NCBI GenBank assembly: GCA_944383545.1 | Contig: CALWPY010000003.1 | Coordinates: 1 to 64,000 of the forward strand | Source of the DNA: an uncultured Lachnospiraceae bacterium | GTDB lineage: Bacteria; Bacillota; Clostridia; Lachnospirales; Lachnospiraceae | Reading direction: 5' to 3' | DNA length: 64,000 nucleotides | Translations under genes and position numbers: made by a program | Shown here: positions 35,091 through 43,890 of the stretch, in pieces | Layout: every line of letters starts with the position of its first letter | Numbering within the stretch: position 1 is the first letter of the stretch | Notes under the pieces: model-generated | Told to the model about the DNA's origin: nothing | What the model saw: only the letters and a program-made list of their open reading frames with translations | Databases searched by the model: none

Positions 35091-36152
35091 ATGAGCAAGA
35101 GGACAATTATCAGTGCCGAAATAAGGCTTTTAAATAGAGTGAAAAGTAAAAAAATATGGACCATAGTGGCTATGATTATGATATTCGGAATATTTACCGC
35201 TTCTGCCGTGCTGTTTAATATATATAGTATTGGAGCAGGCTGGAAAGGTGATGGTAATTCTGAATTGGCTGCCACAAATTCAGATGCATCTTCAGAAAGT
35301 GACCTAGATAATGAAAATCCTGATAATGAAGAAAATAATATTGCGTCTAAAACAGACGCAGACGAGCCTGATGACAAATTATCTTCAGAATCCGGTACGG
35401 AAGAAAACAGTTCGAATGAGAGTACGGAAGTCAGTACAGAAGATAATACAGAGGAAAACACAAATTTCCAGGTGCCTGAAACTTCCCTGCCTGACGTTGA
35501 AACCATAGAGGGCAATGACTGGTACAATAGTGATTTATATAAATCTCGTGATGTACATGAGGTGGGCGATTCCTATTTTGACAGTACCATTTTTATAGGA
35601 GATTCCAGAACTGAAGGGCTTACTCTTTACGGAGGTCAGAACAATTTAAAATCTTTCAGTTATAAAGGACTCTCCGTAGATAAGATAAACACTGAAAAAT
35701 GCATTAATATTGACGGTGTCAGATATACTGTTGCCGAAGCTATAGAAAAGACAAACTATGACAATTATTATATACAGTTTGGTATAAATGAGCTTGGATG
35801 GATATATGTGGATAAATTTGCGGAAGATATAAGCACACTTATTGATGTGATTTATGAACATAATCCTGATGCAAATGTATATGTTTCCAATATTCTTCCG
35901 GTAACAAAGACTGTTTCTGATACTGATAGTGTGTTTAATATTGAAAATGTAAAGAAATTTAATGATTCACTCTATAATATGTGCGTAGAAAGAGGAGATG
36001 TAATTTATCTGGACGTAGCATCAAGTGTTTCAGATTCGGAGGGATACCTTCCTGAAGAAGCGTCTGCAGACGGTAAGCACTGTAATGCAGATTATTGTAA
36101 GAGAATCATAAAATATATCAGGCTCCACACATATGAAAGAGTAACGGGCTAA
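35091..36152 (+). CDS. Membrane-anchored SGNH/GDSL hydrolase
   Basis: 353 residues. A basic N-terminus and one membrane segment (about 22-45) are followed by ~95 residues rich in Ser, Glu, Asp and Asn, a flexible wall-crossing spacer. The hydrolase domain begins with TIFIGDSRTEGL (Ser172), then FGINELGW (Asn block), and ends with a DGKHCNADYC motif giving Asp and His. Probably deacetylates or esterifies a wall or surface polymer; the substrate is unknown. Cell-wall location is inferred from the anchor and spacer. Confidence 0.82.
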   Translation: MSKRTIISAEIRLLNRVKSKKIWTIVAMIMIFGIFTASAVLFNIYSIGAGWKGDGNSELAATNSDASSESDLDNENPDNEENNIASKTDADEPDDKLSSESGTEENSSNESTEVSTEDNTEENTNFQVPETSLPDVETIEGNDWYNSDLYKSRDVHEVGDSYFDSTIFIGDSRTEGLTLYGGQNNLKSFSYKGLSVDKINTEKCINIDGVRYTVAEAIEKTNYDNYYIQFGINELGWIYVDKFAEDISTLIDVIYEHNPDANVYVSNILPVTKTVSDTDSVFNIENVKKFNDSLYNMCVERGDVIYLDVASSVSDSEGYLPEEASADGKHCNADYCKRIIKYIRLHTYERVTG

Positions 36153-36168
36153 TATAAAAATTTTTATA

Positions 36169-36197
36169 TCATAATAAAAAACCTTCTGTCATACAAT
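36169..36197 (+). promoter_or_regulatory. Putative sigma-E promoter of spoIVA
   Basis: TCATAAT (-35), 14 bases, CATACAAT (-10). The -10 equals the sigma-E consensus, the -35 differs at one position, and the spacing is right. In Bacillus subtilis spoIVA is transcribed by sigma E in the mother cell. Confidence 0.7.
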
Positions 36198-36229
36198 GTA
36201 TAAAATGCATAAAGGCAGGAGGTTTTTTA
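36176..36229 (+). terminator. Long hairpin: terminator of the SGNH gene that also covers the spoIVA ribosome site
   Basis: AAAAAACCTTCTGTC pairs with GGCAGGAGGTTTTTT (two G-U pairs) across 20-odd bases, ending in T6. Its right arm contains AGGAGG, the ribosome site of spoIVA, seven bases before its ATG. Transcripts from the sigma-E promoter would start after the left arm and so leave the site free, whereas read-through transcripts would hide it. Confidence 0.65.
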
Positions 36230-37711
36230 ATGGATAACAAATATACATATAATCTTTATAATGATATAAAGGCAAGAACAAACGGTGAAATATATATCGG
36301 TGTAGTCGGACCGGTCAGAACAGGAAAATCCACATTTATAAAAAGATTTATGGAGCTTATGGTTATTCCTGCCATTACCGATGTAAATAATAAGTCACGT
36401 GCAGTTGATGAACTTCCTCAGGCTTCGGCAGGAAAGACCGTTATGACTACCGAGCCAAAGTTTATACCTAAGGAGGCAGTTACGGTTTCTCTTGGCGACG
36501 GAGTAAATATGAAAGTGAGGATGATTGACTGCGTTGGTTATATGGTAAGCGGTGCAGAAGGTCATATGGAGGACGGAAAGGAAAGACTGGTAAAAACTCC
36601 GTGGTATGACTATGATATCCCGTTTACAAAGGCGGCAGAAATAGGAACAAGAAAAGTAATAAGTGAGCATTCAACTCTGGGAATAGTAGTAACCAATGAC
36701 GGCTCAATCACTGATATTGACAGAGAAAATTATATTGAGCCTGAAAAGCGTACAATTGACGAGCTTAAAAATTTAGGTAAGCCGTTTGTAGTCATATTAA
36801 ACAGCATAAGACCGGGAAGTGCAGAAACAAAAGAACTTGCAAAAAAGATGTCAGAAGAATATGGTGCAACTGTAATTCCGGTTAACTGTGACCAGCTCAA
36901 AGAGCAGGATGTAAATACCATATTTGAAAATATGCTTCTGGATTTCCCTGTAACCGAAGTATGTTTTGATGTTCCTAAGTGGACTATGGCACTTCCTGCC
37001 GACAGTCCGGTAAGAGCACGTCTTATTGACAGTGCAAAAGAAATATTCTCGGACATAAACCAGATTAGGGATGTAAGAAATAAAAATTATCCGTCTGATG
37101 ATTACATAGAAAAGCTGTTTGTAAGCTCAATTTCAATGGCAGACGGTGTTGTACATATTACATATAAGCTCTATGATAAATATTATTATGAAATGCTGAG
37201 CGGACTTTTTAATACAGATATAAATAATGAATATGACTTCATGAAAGAAATAAAAGAGCTTTCGCAGACAAAGTCGGAATGTAAAAAGATAAGCGGAGCA
37301 CTTTCATCCGTGCTTGCTTCGGGTTACGGCTCAGTTACTCCTGAACAGGAAGATATAACCCTTGCAGAGCCGGAAATAATAAAATCCGGCAATAAGTATG
37401 GAGTAAAAATAAAGGCTGTTGCACCGTCCATTCACCTTATAAAAGCAAATGTTACAACTGAAATTGCGCCGATTGTCGGCTCCGAGCAGCAGGCACAGGA
37501 CCTTATAAAGTATATAAAAGAAGAAACCGAAGAGAAAAATGAGAGTATATGGTCGGTAAATATTTTTGGCAAAACCATAAAGCAGCTTGTGGATGACGGA
37601 ATGAATTCAAAAGTAAATAAGATAAATCAGGAAAGCCAGCAGAAGCTTCAGGACACTATGGAAAAAATAGTAAATGATTCAAACGGCGGAATGGTCTGCA
37701 TAATTATATAA
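36230..37711 (+). CDS. spoIVA: Stage IV sporulation protein A
   Basis: 493 residues, family length. An ATPase that polymerises on the outer forespore membrane and forms the base layer of the spore coat. Walker A VGPVRTGKSTFIKRF (about 26-40), DCVGYMV as the B-type motif, GTRKVISEHSTLGIVVTNDG and the final hydrophobic GGMVCIII are SpoIVA signatures. Sigma-E-like promoter and strong ribosome site upstream. It shows that the organism is from a spore-forming lineage. Confidence 0.98.
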   Translation: MDNKYTYNLYNDIKARTNGEIYIGVVGPVRTGKSTFIKRFMELMVIPAITDVNNKSRAVDELPQASAGKTVMTTEPKFIPKEAVTVSLGDGVNMKVRMIDCVGYMVSGAEGHMEDGKERLVKTPWYDYDIPFTKAAEIGTRKVISEHSTLGIVVTNDGSITDIDRENYIEPEKRTIDELKNLGKPFVVILNSIRPGSAETKELAKKMSEEYGATVIPVNCDQLKEQDVNTIFENMLLDFPVTEVCFDVPKWTMALPADSPVRARLIDSAKEIFSDINQIRDVRNKNYPSDDYIEKLFVSSISMADGVVHITYKLYDKYYYEMLSGLFNTDINNEYDFMKEIKELSQTKSECKKISGALSSVLASGYGSVTPEQEDITLAEPEIIKSGNKYGVKIKAVAPSIHLIKANVTTEIAPIVGSEQQAQDLIKYIKEETEEKNESIWSVNIFGKTIKQLVDDGMNSKVNKINQESQQKLQDTMEKIVNDSNGGMVCIII

Positions 37712-37725
37712 AGTAAGACTTACAC

Positions 37726-37754
37726 TTGTTAATATTAAAAATTTAATGTATACT
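37726..37754 (+). promoter_or_regulatory. Vegetative promoter of scpA
   Basis: TTGTTA (37726-37731), 17 bases, TATACT (37749-37754), about 30 bases before the scpA start. Confidence 0.65.
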
Positions 37755-37784
37755 AATTAGCGATAAATTTTTAAGGTGGCTTAT

Positions 37785-38531
37785 ATGAGCAGTATTGATG
37801 TAAAACTGAATGTGTTTGAAGGACCTCTTGACCTTCTTCTGCATTTGATAGAAAAAAATAAATTTAATATTTTTGATATTCCGATAGTAGAAATAACAAA
37901 TCAGTATCTGGAATATCTGGATGCCATGGAAGAGGAAGACTTGGATGTCATGAGCGAATTTCTTCTTATGGCTGCAACCTTAATAAGTATTAAGGCAAAA
38001 ATGCTGCTCCCTAAAGATGAAGAGGAATCTGAGGAAGAAGAGGACCCGAGGGATGAGCTTGTAAGAAAGCTTCTGGAATATAAGATGTATAAATATGCAT
38101 CATTTGAGCTTAAGGATATGCAGATTGATGCTGAAAAGTCTTACTATAAACAGCCCACCATTCCTCAGGAGGTAAAGGAATATAAGGAAGAGATAAATAC
38201 TGATGAAGTTTTGTCCGGGGTTACCCTGTCGCAGCTTAATGAAATTTTTAATCAGATTATGAAAAGACAGGTAAATAAAATCGACCCCGTAAGAAGTAAA
38301 TTCGGAACGATTACAAAAGAGGAAATAAAAATCGAGGACAAAATGCTTGAAATAAGGGAAAAGATAAGAGGTCTTAAGGGCATAAATTTTAAAACACTGC
38401 TTGATGCAAAACGAGGGAAGATGAATGTAATAGTATCCTTTCTGGCAATACTTGAGCTTATGAAAACAGGAGATATTACCATAAGACAGGATAAGATTTT
38501 TGGAGATATTGTGATTGATTCTCTTGAATAA
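37785..38531 (+). CDS. scpA: Segregation and condensation protein A
   Basis: 248 residues from ATG 37785, five bases after AAGGTGG; the GTG at 37776 lies in the ribosome site. Kleisin subunit that joins Smc heads together with ScpB. N-terminal VKLNVFEGPLDLLLHLIEKN is the family hallmark, followed by FLLMAATLISIKAKMLLP and, at the end, VSFLAILELMKTGDITIRQ. The acidic middle (EEESEEEEDPRDE) is usual. Next to scpB, as normal. Confidence 0.97.
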   Translation: MSSIDVKLNVFEGPLDLLLHLIEKNKFNIFDIPIVEITNQYLEYLDAMEEEDLDVMSEFLLMAATLISIKAKMLLPKDEEESEEEEDPRDELVRKLLEYKMYKYASFELKDMQIDAEKSYYKQPTIPQEVKEYKEEINTDEVLSGVTLSQLNEIFNQIMKRQVNKIDPVRSKFGTITKEEIKIEDKMLEIREKIRGLKGINFKTLLDAKRGKMNVIVSFLAILELMKTGDITIRQDKIFGDIVIDSLE

Positions 38532-38557
38532 AACACTTAGGAATTTGGGAGTTTAAA

Positions 38558-39130
38558 ATGGATAATATAAATAAAACAGAAGCTGCAGTTGAGGCTGTGC
38601 TTTTTGCAGTAGGTGAGTCTGTGGAGGTTGAAAGGCTGGCACAGGCAGTTGAAACGGATAAGGATACTCTGACAAAAATAATAAGAAACATGTCAGATAA
38701 GTATGAAAAGGAAGACCGTGGTATAAGGATAATAGAACTTAACGGAGCTTTCCAGTTATGTACAAAGAATGAGTATTATGACGTACTCTCAAGAGTTATT
38801 AATATGCCAAAAAAGCATGTTCTCACTGATGTGCTCCTGGAAACCCTGTCAATCATTGCTTATAAGCAGCCTGTTACAAGACAGGAGGTAGAGTCTATAA
38901 GAGGGGTATCCTGTACACACGCCATAAACAGGCTGATAGAGTATAATCTGGTTACAGAAGTCGGAAGACTTGATGCAGTGGGAAAACCTATACTTTTCGG
39001 CACCACAGAAGATTTTTTAAGAAGCTTCGGAGTATCATCTACTGATGAACTTCCGGTAATATCTCCTGACAAAATAGAAGATTTCAGGCAGGAGGCAATG
39101 GAAGAGCTGAATGTGGAAATAGATACATAA
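38558..39130 (+). CDS. scpB: Segregation and condensation protein B
   Basis: 190 residues, two winged-helix domains: AAVEAVLFAVGESVEVERLA in the first, LETLSIIAYKQPVTRQEVES and IRGVSCTHAINRLIEYNLV in the second, ending LFGTTEDFLRSFGV. Works with ScpA and Smc in chromosome compaction. Good spacing with scpA, no terminator between them. Confidence 0.96.
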   Translation: MDNINKTEAAVEAVLFAVGESVEVERLAQAVETDKDTLTKIIRNMSDKYEKEDRGIRIIELNGAFQLCTKNEYYDVLSRVINMPKKHVLTDVLLETLSIIAYKQPVTRQEVESIRGVSCTHAINRLIEYNLVTEVGRLDAVGKPILFGTTEDFLRSFGVSSTDELPVISPDKIEDFRQEAMEELNVEIDT

Positions 39131-39164
39131 TATGTCACTTTTCTGCGTATACTGTATAGATTAG

Positions 39165-40364
39165 ATGTTGGCAGAAATGATTATGAGAGTAAAAAAAATA
39201 ATATATTCCTTTTTTATTATTACGGCGGTTGTTCTTTCGTCTTTTGCAGGTAACAAAGAGGTTTATGCTTCTGATTTATCTCTTTATGCCCTTTCCGCAG
39301 TGCTTATAGACGGTGACAGCGGTCGTATTTTATTTGAGAAAAATGCTTTTGAAAAAAGACCTATGGCCAGTACAACAAAGATAATGACACTCATTGTTGC
39401 ATTAGAAAACACAAGCGATGATGAGATAGTGGAAGTTTCTTCCTATGCTTCTAAAATGCCGGATGTACAGTTAAATATAAATGAAGGTGAGAAGTATAGA
39501 ATATATGATTTATATTATTCTCTTATGCTGGAAAGCCATAATGATACGGCTTGTGCCATAGCAGAGCATGTGGGAGGGAGTGTTCAGGGCTTTGCTGATA
39601 TGATGAATGAGAAGGCAGCGGAGCTCGGACTTGAAAATACATATTTTATCACGCCTAACGGACTGGATGCAAAAGATGAAAACGGAGTACATTCCACAAC
39701 TGCCGCAGAGCTTGCACAAATAATGAAATATTGTGTTATGGATTCACCTAAAAACGAGGAGTTTTTAAAAATAACACAGACAAGGAGCCATTCATTTACT
39801 GATATATCAGGCAGCAGAAGTTTTACAGTGTCAAATAAAAATAAATTTTTAGATATGATGGAGGGCGCCATAAGCGGTAAAACAGGATTTACCTGTGATG
39901 CAGGTTACTGCTATGTAGGTGCATTGGAAAGAGACGGAAAGACATTTATAGTAGCACTCCTTGGATGCGGATGGCCCAATAACAAAAACTATAAATGGTC
40001 CGATACAAAAAAACTCATGCAGTACGGAATTGATAATTACAGCTACAGGAAGATAATTGACAGCACATATAAAACAGGTGATATAGAAATAACGGACGGA
40101 ATTGAAAAAGACAGAATTTCTACATATATAGATTATGATTTGGAGCTTCTTATCAGTGAAAATGAAGATGTCGAAATAATAGAGACTCTTCCCCATACAT
40201 TGGAAGCACCTGTGACAGAAGGAGAGAAGGTAGGGACGCTGGAAATATATATAAACGGGCATCCCTATGCTAAAACATACATATATGCATCAGAAGGGGT
40301 AAAAAGAATTGATTTTAAATACTTTTTAAAATATACGATCAAAAGTTATTTTTTAATTGAGTAA
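39165..40364 (+). CDS. dacF: D-alanyl-D-alanine carboxypeptidase, PBP5/DacF type
   Basis: 399 residues with an N-terminal signal peptide (hydrophobic stretch about 12-28, cleavage near VYASDL). Penicillin-binding serine peptidase that trims stem peptides. Catalytic motifs: MASTTK (Ser69-Lys72), SHN (124-126), KTG (239-241). The C-terminal PBP5-type beta domain ends in a short hydrophobic/basic stretch that may hold it to the membrane. Start uncertain: ATGs at 39165, 39177 and 39183 all lack a clear ribosome site. It lies between scpB and dpaA, so a sporulation role is likely, but the symbol is tentative. Confidence 0.88.
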   Translation: MLAEMIMRVKKIIYSFFIITAVVLSSFAGNKEVYASDLSLYALSAVLIDGDSGRILFEKNAFEKRPMASTTKIMTLIVALENTSDDEIVEVSSYASKMPDVQLNINEGEKYRIYDLYYSLMLESHNDTACAIAEHVGGSVQGFADMMNEKAAELGLENTYFITPNGLDAKDENGVHSTTAAELAQIMKYCVMDSPKNEEFLKITQTRSHSFTDISGSRSFTVSNKNKFLDMMEGAISGKTGFTCDAGYCYVGALERDGKTFIVALLGCGWPNNKNYKWSDTKKLMQYGIDNYSYRKIIDSTYKTGDIEITDGIEKDRISTYIDYDLELLISENEDVEIIETLPHTLEAPVTEGEKVGTLEIYINGHPYAKTYIYASEGVKRIDFKYFLKYTIKSYFLIE

Positions 40365-40387
40365 TTTAAAAACCTAAGTGCTTTATC

Positions 40388-40414
40388 ACGCCTTTTGAAA
40401 ATAATCATATAATA
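40388..40414 (+). promoter_or_regulatory. Putative sigma-K promoter of dpaAB
   Basis: AC (40388-40389), 16 bases, CATATAATA (40406-40414). This fits the sigma-K pattern (AC at -35, CATA-N3-TA at -10). In B. subtilis the spoVF operon is transcribed by sigma K. Confidence 0.65.
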
Positions 40415-40439
40415 AAGTATCGTAGGGAGGATTTATAAT

Positions 40440-41243
40440 ATGTCCAAAAAAATTCTAATACTCGGCGATGACAAGCGGCTCAAATATACGGGAGAAAAAC
40501 TTGAAAGCAGGGGTTTTATCCCTTTTTATAATTATGATGCCATAAATAATGCAGATTATGTACTGTTGCCTGTACCCGTTACAAAAGACGGGGTTAAAAT
40601 ATCAGGTACGGAAAATATAATAGAGGATTTTTTATCACATCTTAGACCCGGCATGAAGATTTACGGCGGTATGGTGCCGGCAGAAATATCTGACTATTGC
40701 AAAAATAATGGTATAGTCTGCCGTGATTATATGAAAAATGAGGAACTTACAAGTAAAAATGCCGTTCTTACAGCAAAAGGGATAATTAAGGAAGCGGAGG
40801 ATGCAGGAGCCGTGATTTGTAAAAGCAAGTGTCTTGTTATAGGTTTCGGGCATTGCGGTAAGGCTCTTGCCGAATATTTAAAAAAAGAAAATGCCGATGT
40901 AGATGTGATGGTAAGAAGAAGCATCATGTACAAGTCAGTGGAAGAGGAAGGCTACACTCCTTTATATATGTTTAATATGTCAGATGATATTAAGCTTTCC
41001 GGTATGAACAAATACAGCTATGTATTTAATACGGTCCCTGCTCTGGTTTTGGATGAAAAAGCCATAAAAACACTTTCTTCAAATGTAATGATTTTTGATA
41101 TAGCATCAAAACCCGGCGGCACCGACTTTGATTACTGTAAAAAACATGATATATATACGCTTCTTTCGCTTGGTATTCCGGGCAGACATTATCCTAAGGA
41201 AGCCGGATTTATAATAGCCGATGTGATTACAGAAGATAAATAA
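40440..41243 (+). CDS. dpaA: Dipicolinate synthase subunit A
   Basis: 267 residues. With DpaB it oxidises dihydroxy-tetrahydrodipicolinate to dipicolinic acid in the mother cell, giving spores heat resistance. N-terminal LILGDDKRLKYTGEKLESRG, then LRPGMKIYGGMVP; a Rossmann-type NAD(P) site KCLVIGFGHCGKALAEYL in the middle; FDIASKPGGTDF and LGIPGRHYPKEAG at the end. GGGAGG precedes the ATG. Sigma-K-like promoter upstream. Confidence 0.96.
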   Translation: MSKKILILGDDKRLKYTGEKLESRGFIPFYNYDAINNADYVLLPVPVTKDGVKISGTENIIEDFLSHLRPGMKIYGGMVPAEISDYCKNNGIVCRDYMKNEELTSKNAVLTAKGIIKEAEDAGAVICKSKCLVIGFGHCGKALAEYLKKENADVDVMVRRSIMYKSVEEEGYTPLYMFNMSDDIKLSGMNKYSYVFNTVPALVLDEKAIKTLSSNVMIFDIASKPGGTDFDYCKKHDIYTLLSLGIPGRHYPKEAGFIIADVITEDK

Positions 41244-41277
41244 ACTCCCTGCGTAACTAAATTTAAGGAGTTAAACC

Positions 41278-41868
41278 ATGAAATTATCAGGCTTAAGTAT
41301 TGGTTTTGCAGTTACCGGCTCATTTTGTACTTTTGATAAGATAAAGCCTCAAATAAAATCTCTAGTAGAAAATGGCGCAAAAGTTACACCCATTTATTCA
41401 TATAATACACAGAATCTGGACACAAGATTCGGCAATGCAGAGGATTTTATGTCGGAGATAAAGGAAATTACCGGAAGTTCCGGAATAAGGACCATTCAGG
41501 AGGCAGAGCCTGTAGGACCGAAAAAAATGTTTGATGCAATGATAATTGCACCATGTACGGGAAATACAATGGCAAAGCTTGTAAATGGAATAACAGATAC
41601 TCCCGTACTTATGGCGGCAAAGTCGCATATGAGAAATTTAAGACCTCTTATTATTGCAGTTTCTACTAACGATGCATTAGGAATTAATTTTCAGAATGTC
41701 GGAAAGCTTATGATTATTAAAAATATATATTTTGTTCCGTTTGGTCAGGATAATTATAAATTAAAGCCTAATTCGATGGTGGCAGACCTCTCTCTTATAG
41801 AAGATACAATAGAGGCCGCACTGGAAGGAAAACAGATGCAGCCTCTTCTTTCATATCATGAAGTTTAA
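41278..41868 (+). CDS. dpaB: Dipicolinate synthase subunit B
   Basis: 196 residues, flavoprotein-like subunit. LSIGFAVTGSFCTFDKIKPQ, IIAPCTGNTMAKLVNGITDT, PVLMAAKSHMRNLRPL and FVPFGQDNYKLKPNSMVAD are family blocks. AAGGAG before the ATG, 34 bases after dpaA, same operon. It converges with asnB, which begins four bases beyond; no clear terminator lies between. Confidence 0.96.
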   Translation: MKLSGLSIGFAVTGSFCTFDKIKPQIKSLVENGAKVTPIYSYNTQNLDTRFGNAEDFMSEIKEITGSSGIRTIQEAEPVGPKKMFDAMIIAPCTGNTMAKLVNGITDTPVLMAAKSHMRNLRPLIIAVSTNDALGINFQNVGKLMIIKNIYFVPFGQDNYKLKPNSMVADLSLIEDTIEAALEGKQMQPLLSYHEV

Positions 41869-41872
41869 TGTG

Positions 41873-43714
41873 TTAAAGGTTATATTTTGAAAGCCAATAG
41901 TTTATCTGAAGAAGATATGCAATCATCTGAGGACCTGCCATAAGCTGGCCATACCACGGTTTGCCATAGTCTTTAGGTGCTTCAAGAAACTTTAAAACAT
42001 TTTCTGTGTTAAGATACTTTACCACAGGTGACTGTGGCTCTCGTATAACATTTTTAAGTTCTTCTGAAAGTATATGCTCATATTCAGGATGATAAGTCTT
42101 TGGATATGGGCTTTTCTTTCTGAACAGTATTTCGTCAGGGACAAGCCCCTTTGCAGCAGTTCTTAAAAGATGCTTTTCGGTGTTTTCCCTGTACTTAAAA
42201 TCCCACGGAACATTAAAGACATAGTCGATTATTCTGTGGTCTGCAAACGGAACTCTGGCCTCCAGTCCGTTCCTCATGGAAGTTCTGTCCATTCTGTCAA
42301 GAAGTGTCTGCATAAACCATCTTATGTTTAAATAAGATATCTGCCTTCTTTTTGTTTCATCCTCATTTTCATCAGGAAGAAGATTTATTTCACTTATGCT
42401 TTTATAATATGTATTTTTCAGATATTCCTCCATATGAAGAGATTCGGCAAATTCTTTATCAAGCAGACTCTTTTTAAATTCAAAGTTCTGAATCCACGGA
42501 AAATATTCGGCTGAAAGAAGGTCCTCCCTGTAAAACCACGGATAGCCTCCGAATATTTCATCAGCACATTCACCTGTCAGGACAACCTTATGGTGCTTTT
42601 TTACCTCCCCGCAGAAAAATAAAAGAGAGGAATCCACATCAGCCATGGTAGGAAGAGACCTGGAATCAACAGACGGATATAGCATGTGAGCAAGTTCCTG
42701 ATAATCGCACCACAGGTAAGTGTGATTTGTTTTAAGGTAATGCACCATAATATCCACAAATGGTCTGTCTGCTGCAGGCTGGAAGAAATTAGCCGTAAAA
42801 TATTTGTTGTTATCCGTATAGTCAAAGGAATAAGTATCAAGCTGAACACCGTTTTCTTTGCATACAGAAGCGGCAACCGAAGATACTATTGAGGAATCTA
42901 TACCACCTGATAAAAAAGTGGCTACCGGAACATCAGAAAGCATCTGCCGTTTGATACTGTCAATTAAAAGATATCTTGTCTTTTCCACGGTTTGCTCATA
43001 GGAATCTTCATGTATACGTGAAGTCAGTCTGTAATAGTATTTTTTATCCAGTGTGCCGTGGCTTACGGTTATCACTTCTCCGGGACGTACTTCAAATATG
43101 TTTTTAAAAACACCCCTTCCGTAAGTTTTGGAAGGACCTAGTGTAAATATTTCATTAAGGGAATTATTATCTATTTCGGGCTTAATCGCGGCGTTTGTAA
43201 AAAGTGTATCTATTTCGGAGGCAAAATATACAGTTTGGTCTTTTACTGAATAATAGAGCGGTTTTACTCCAAAATGGTCTCTTACAAGATAAATCAAATC
43301 TTTTTCTTCATCATATATACAGAACGCATAAATTCCGTTAAGCTCTTTTAAAAAATCAATTCCGTAACATATGTACATCTTTAATATGACCTCTGTATCA
43401 GATGTGGTATCAAAGGTAAATCCTCTGTTTATCAGATCATTTTTTAATTCATGCATATTGTAAAGCTCGCCATTATAAATTATGTGGTATTTTCTGCCTG
43501 AAACAGTACATGAGATAGGCTGGTGACCTGTATATAAGTCTATGATTGAAAGTCTTGCATGAGCCAGACCGCAGTGCCCGGTAAGATATGTGCCGTGCTC
43601 ATCAGGACCTCTGTGCTGCATTGATTTAATCATGTTATGTAAAAATTCGAGGTAATATTCTCTTTTGTCATTATAGTTTTCGTAAGAATTAAAAAAACCT
43701 GCTATTCCGCACAT
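41873..43714 (-). CDS. asnB: Asparagine synthase (glutamine-hydrolysing)
   Basis: 613 residues. N-terminal glutaminase with catalytic Cys2 (MCGIAGF), RGPDEHG and NGELYN; synthetase domain with the ATP loop FLSGGIDSSIV (SGGIDS, 269-274) and GECADEIFGGYPWFYR, then RNGLEARVPFADH. AGGAG precedes the start. Transcribed alone from a promoter shared in position with gpmI. The gene ends almost touching dpaB from the other side. Confidence 0.95.
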   Translation of the reverse strand: MCGIAGFFNSYENYNDKREYYLEFLHNMIKSMQHRGPDEHGTYLTGHCGLAHARLSIIDLYTGHQPISCTVSGRKYHIIYNGELYNMHELKNDLINRGFTFDTTSDTEVILKMYICYGIDFLKELNGIYAFCIYDEEKDLIYLVRDHFGVKPLYYSVKDQTVYFASEIDTLFTNAAIKPEIDNNSLNEIFTLGPSKTYGRGVFKNIFEVRPGEVITVSHGTLDKKYYYRLTSRIHEDSYEQTVEKTRYLLIDSIKRQMLSDVPVATFLSGGIDSSIVSSVAASVCKENGVQLDTYSFDYTDNNKYFTANFFQPAADRPFVDIMVHYLKTNHTYLWCDYQELAHMLYPSVDSRSLPTMADVDSSLLFFCGEVKKHHKVVLTGECADEIFGGYPWFYREDLLSAEYFPWIQNFEFKKSLLDKEFAESLHMEEYLKNTYYKSISEINLLPDENEDETKRRQISYLNIRWFMQTLLDRMDRTSMRNGLEARVPFADHRIIDYVFNVPWDFKYRENTEKHLLRTAAKGLVPDEILFRKKSPYPKTYHPEYEHILSEELKNVIREPQSPVVKYLNTENVLKFLEAPKDYGKPWYGQLMAGPQMIAYLLQINYWLSKYNL

Positions 43715-43740
43715 AGCTTCTCCTATATAAGTATTTGGAT

Positions 43741-43770
43741 TATTATATGCAGTAATTTTAATTAATGTGA
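43741..43770 (-). promoter_or_regulatory. Promoter of asnB
   Basis: On the minus strand TTCACA, 18 bases, TATAAT, 27 bases before the start codon. Confidence 0.6.
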
Positions 43771-43806
43771 AAAAATTTAGATTTTAATACATAGTAAAAT
43801 TTTAGG

Positions 43807-43835
43807 TTGAAATAATATATTTTATGTAATAGAAT
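43807..43835 (+). promoter_or_regulatory. Promoter of gpmI
   Basis: TTGAAA (43807-43812), 17 bases, TAGAAT (43830-43835). The leader to the ATG is 55 bases with AAAGGA as ribosome site. Confidence 0.6.
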
Positions 43836-43890
43836 AATTTTGGCAATTTATAAAAAATATAATTTTAATATATAGAAAGGATAAGATATT

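Noticed and set aside
35084..35527. Minus-strand open frame opposite the Ser/Glu-rich spacer of the SGNH gene
   Set aside because: Same reason: low-complexity acidic code on the plus strand, no ribosome site on the minus strand.
39130..39165. Sigma-F or sigma-G promoter before the DacF-like gene
   Set aside because: GCGTATACTGTATAGA resembles a forespore -35, but no matching -10 lies at the right distance before the start.
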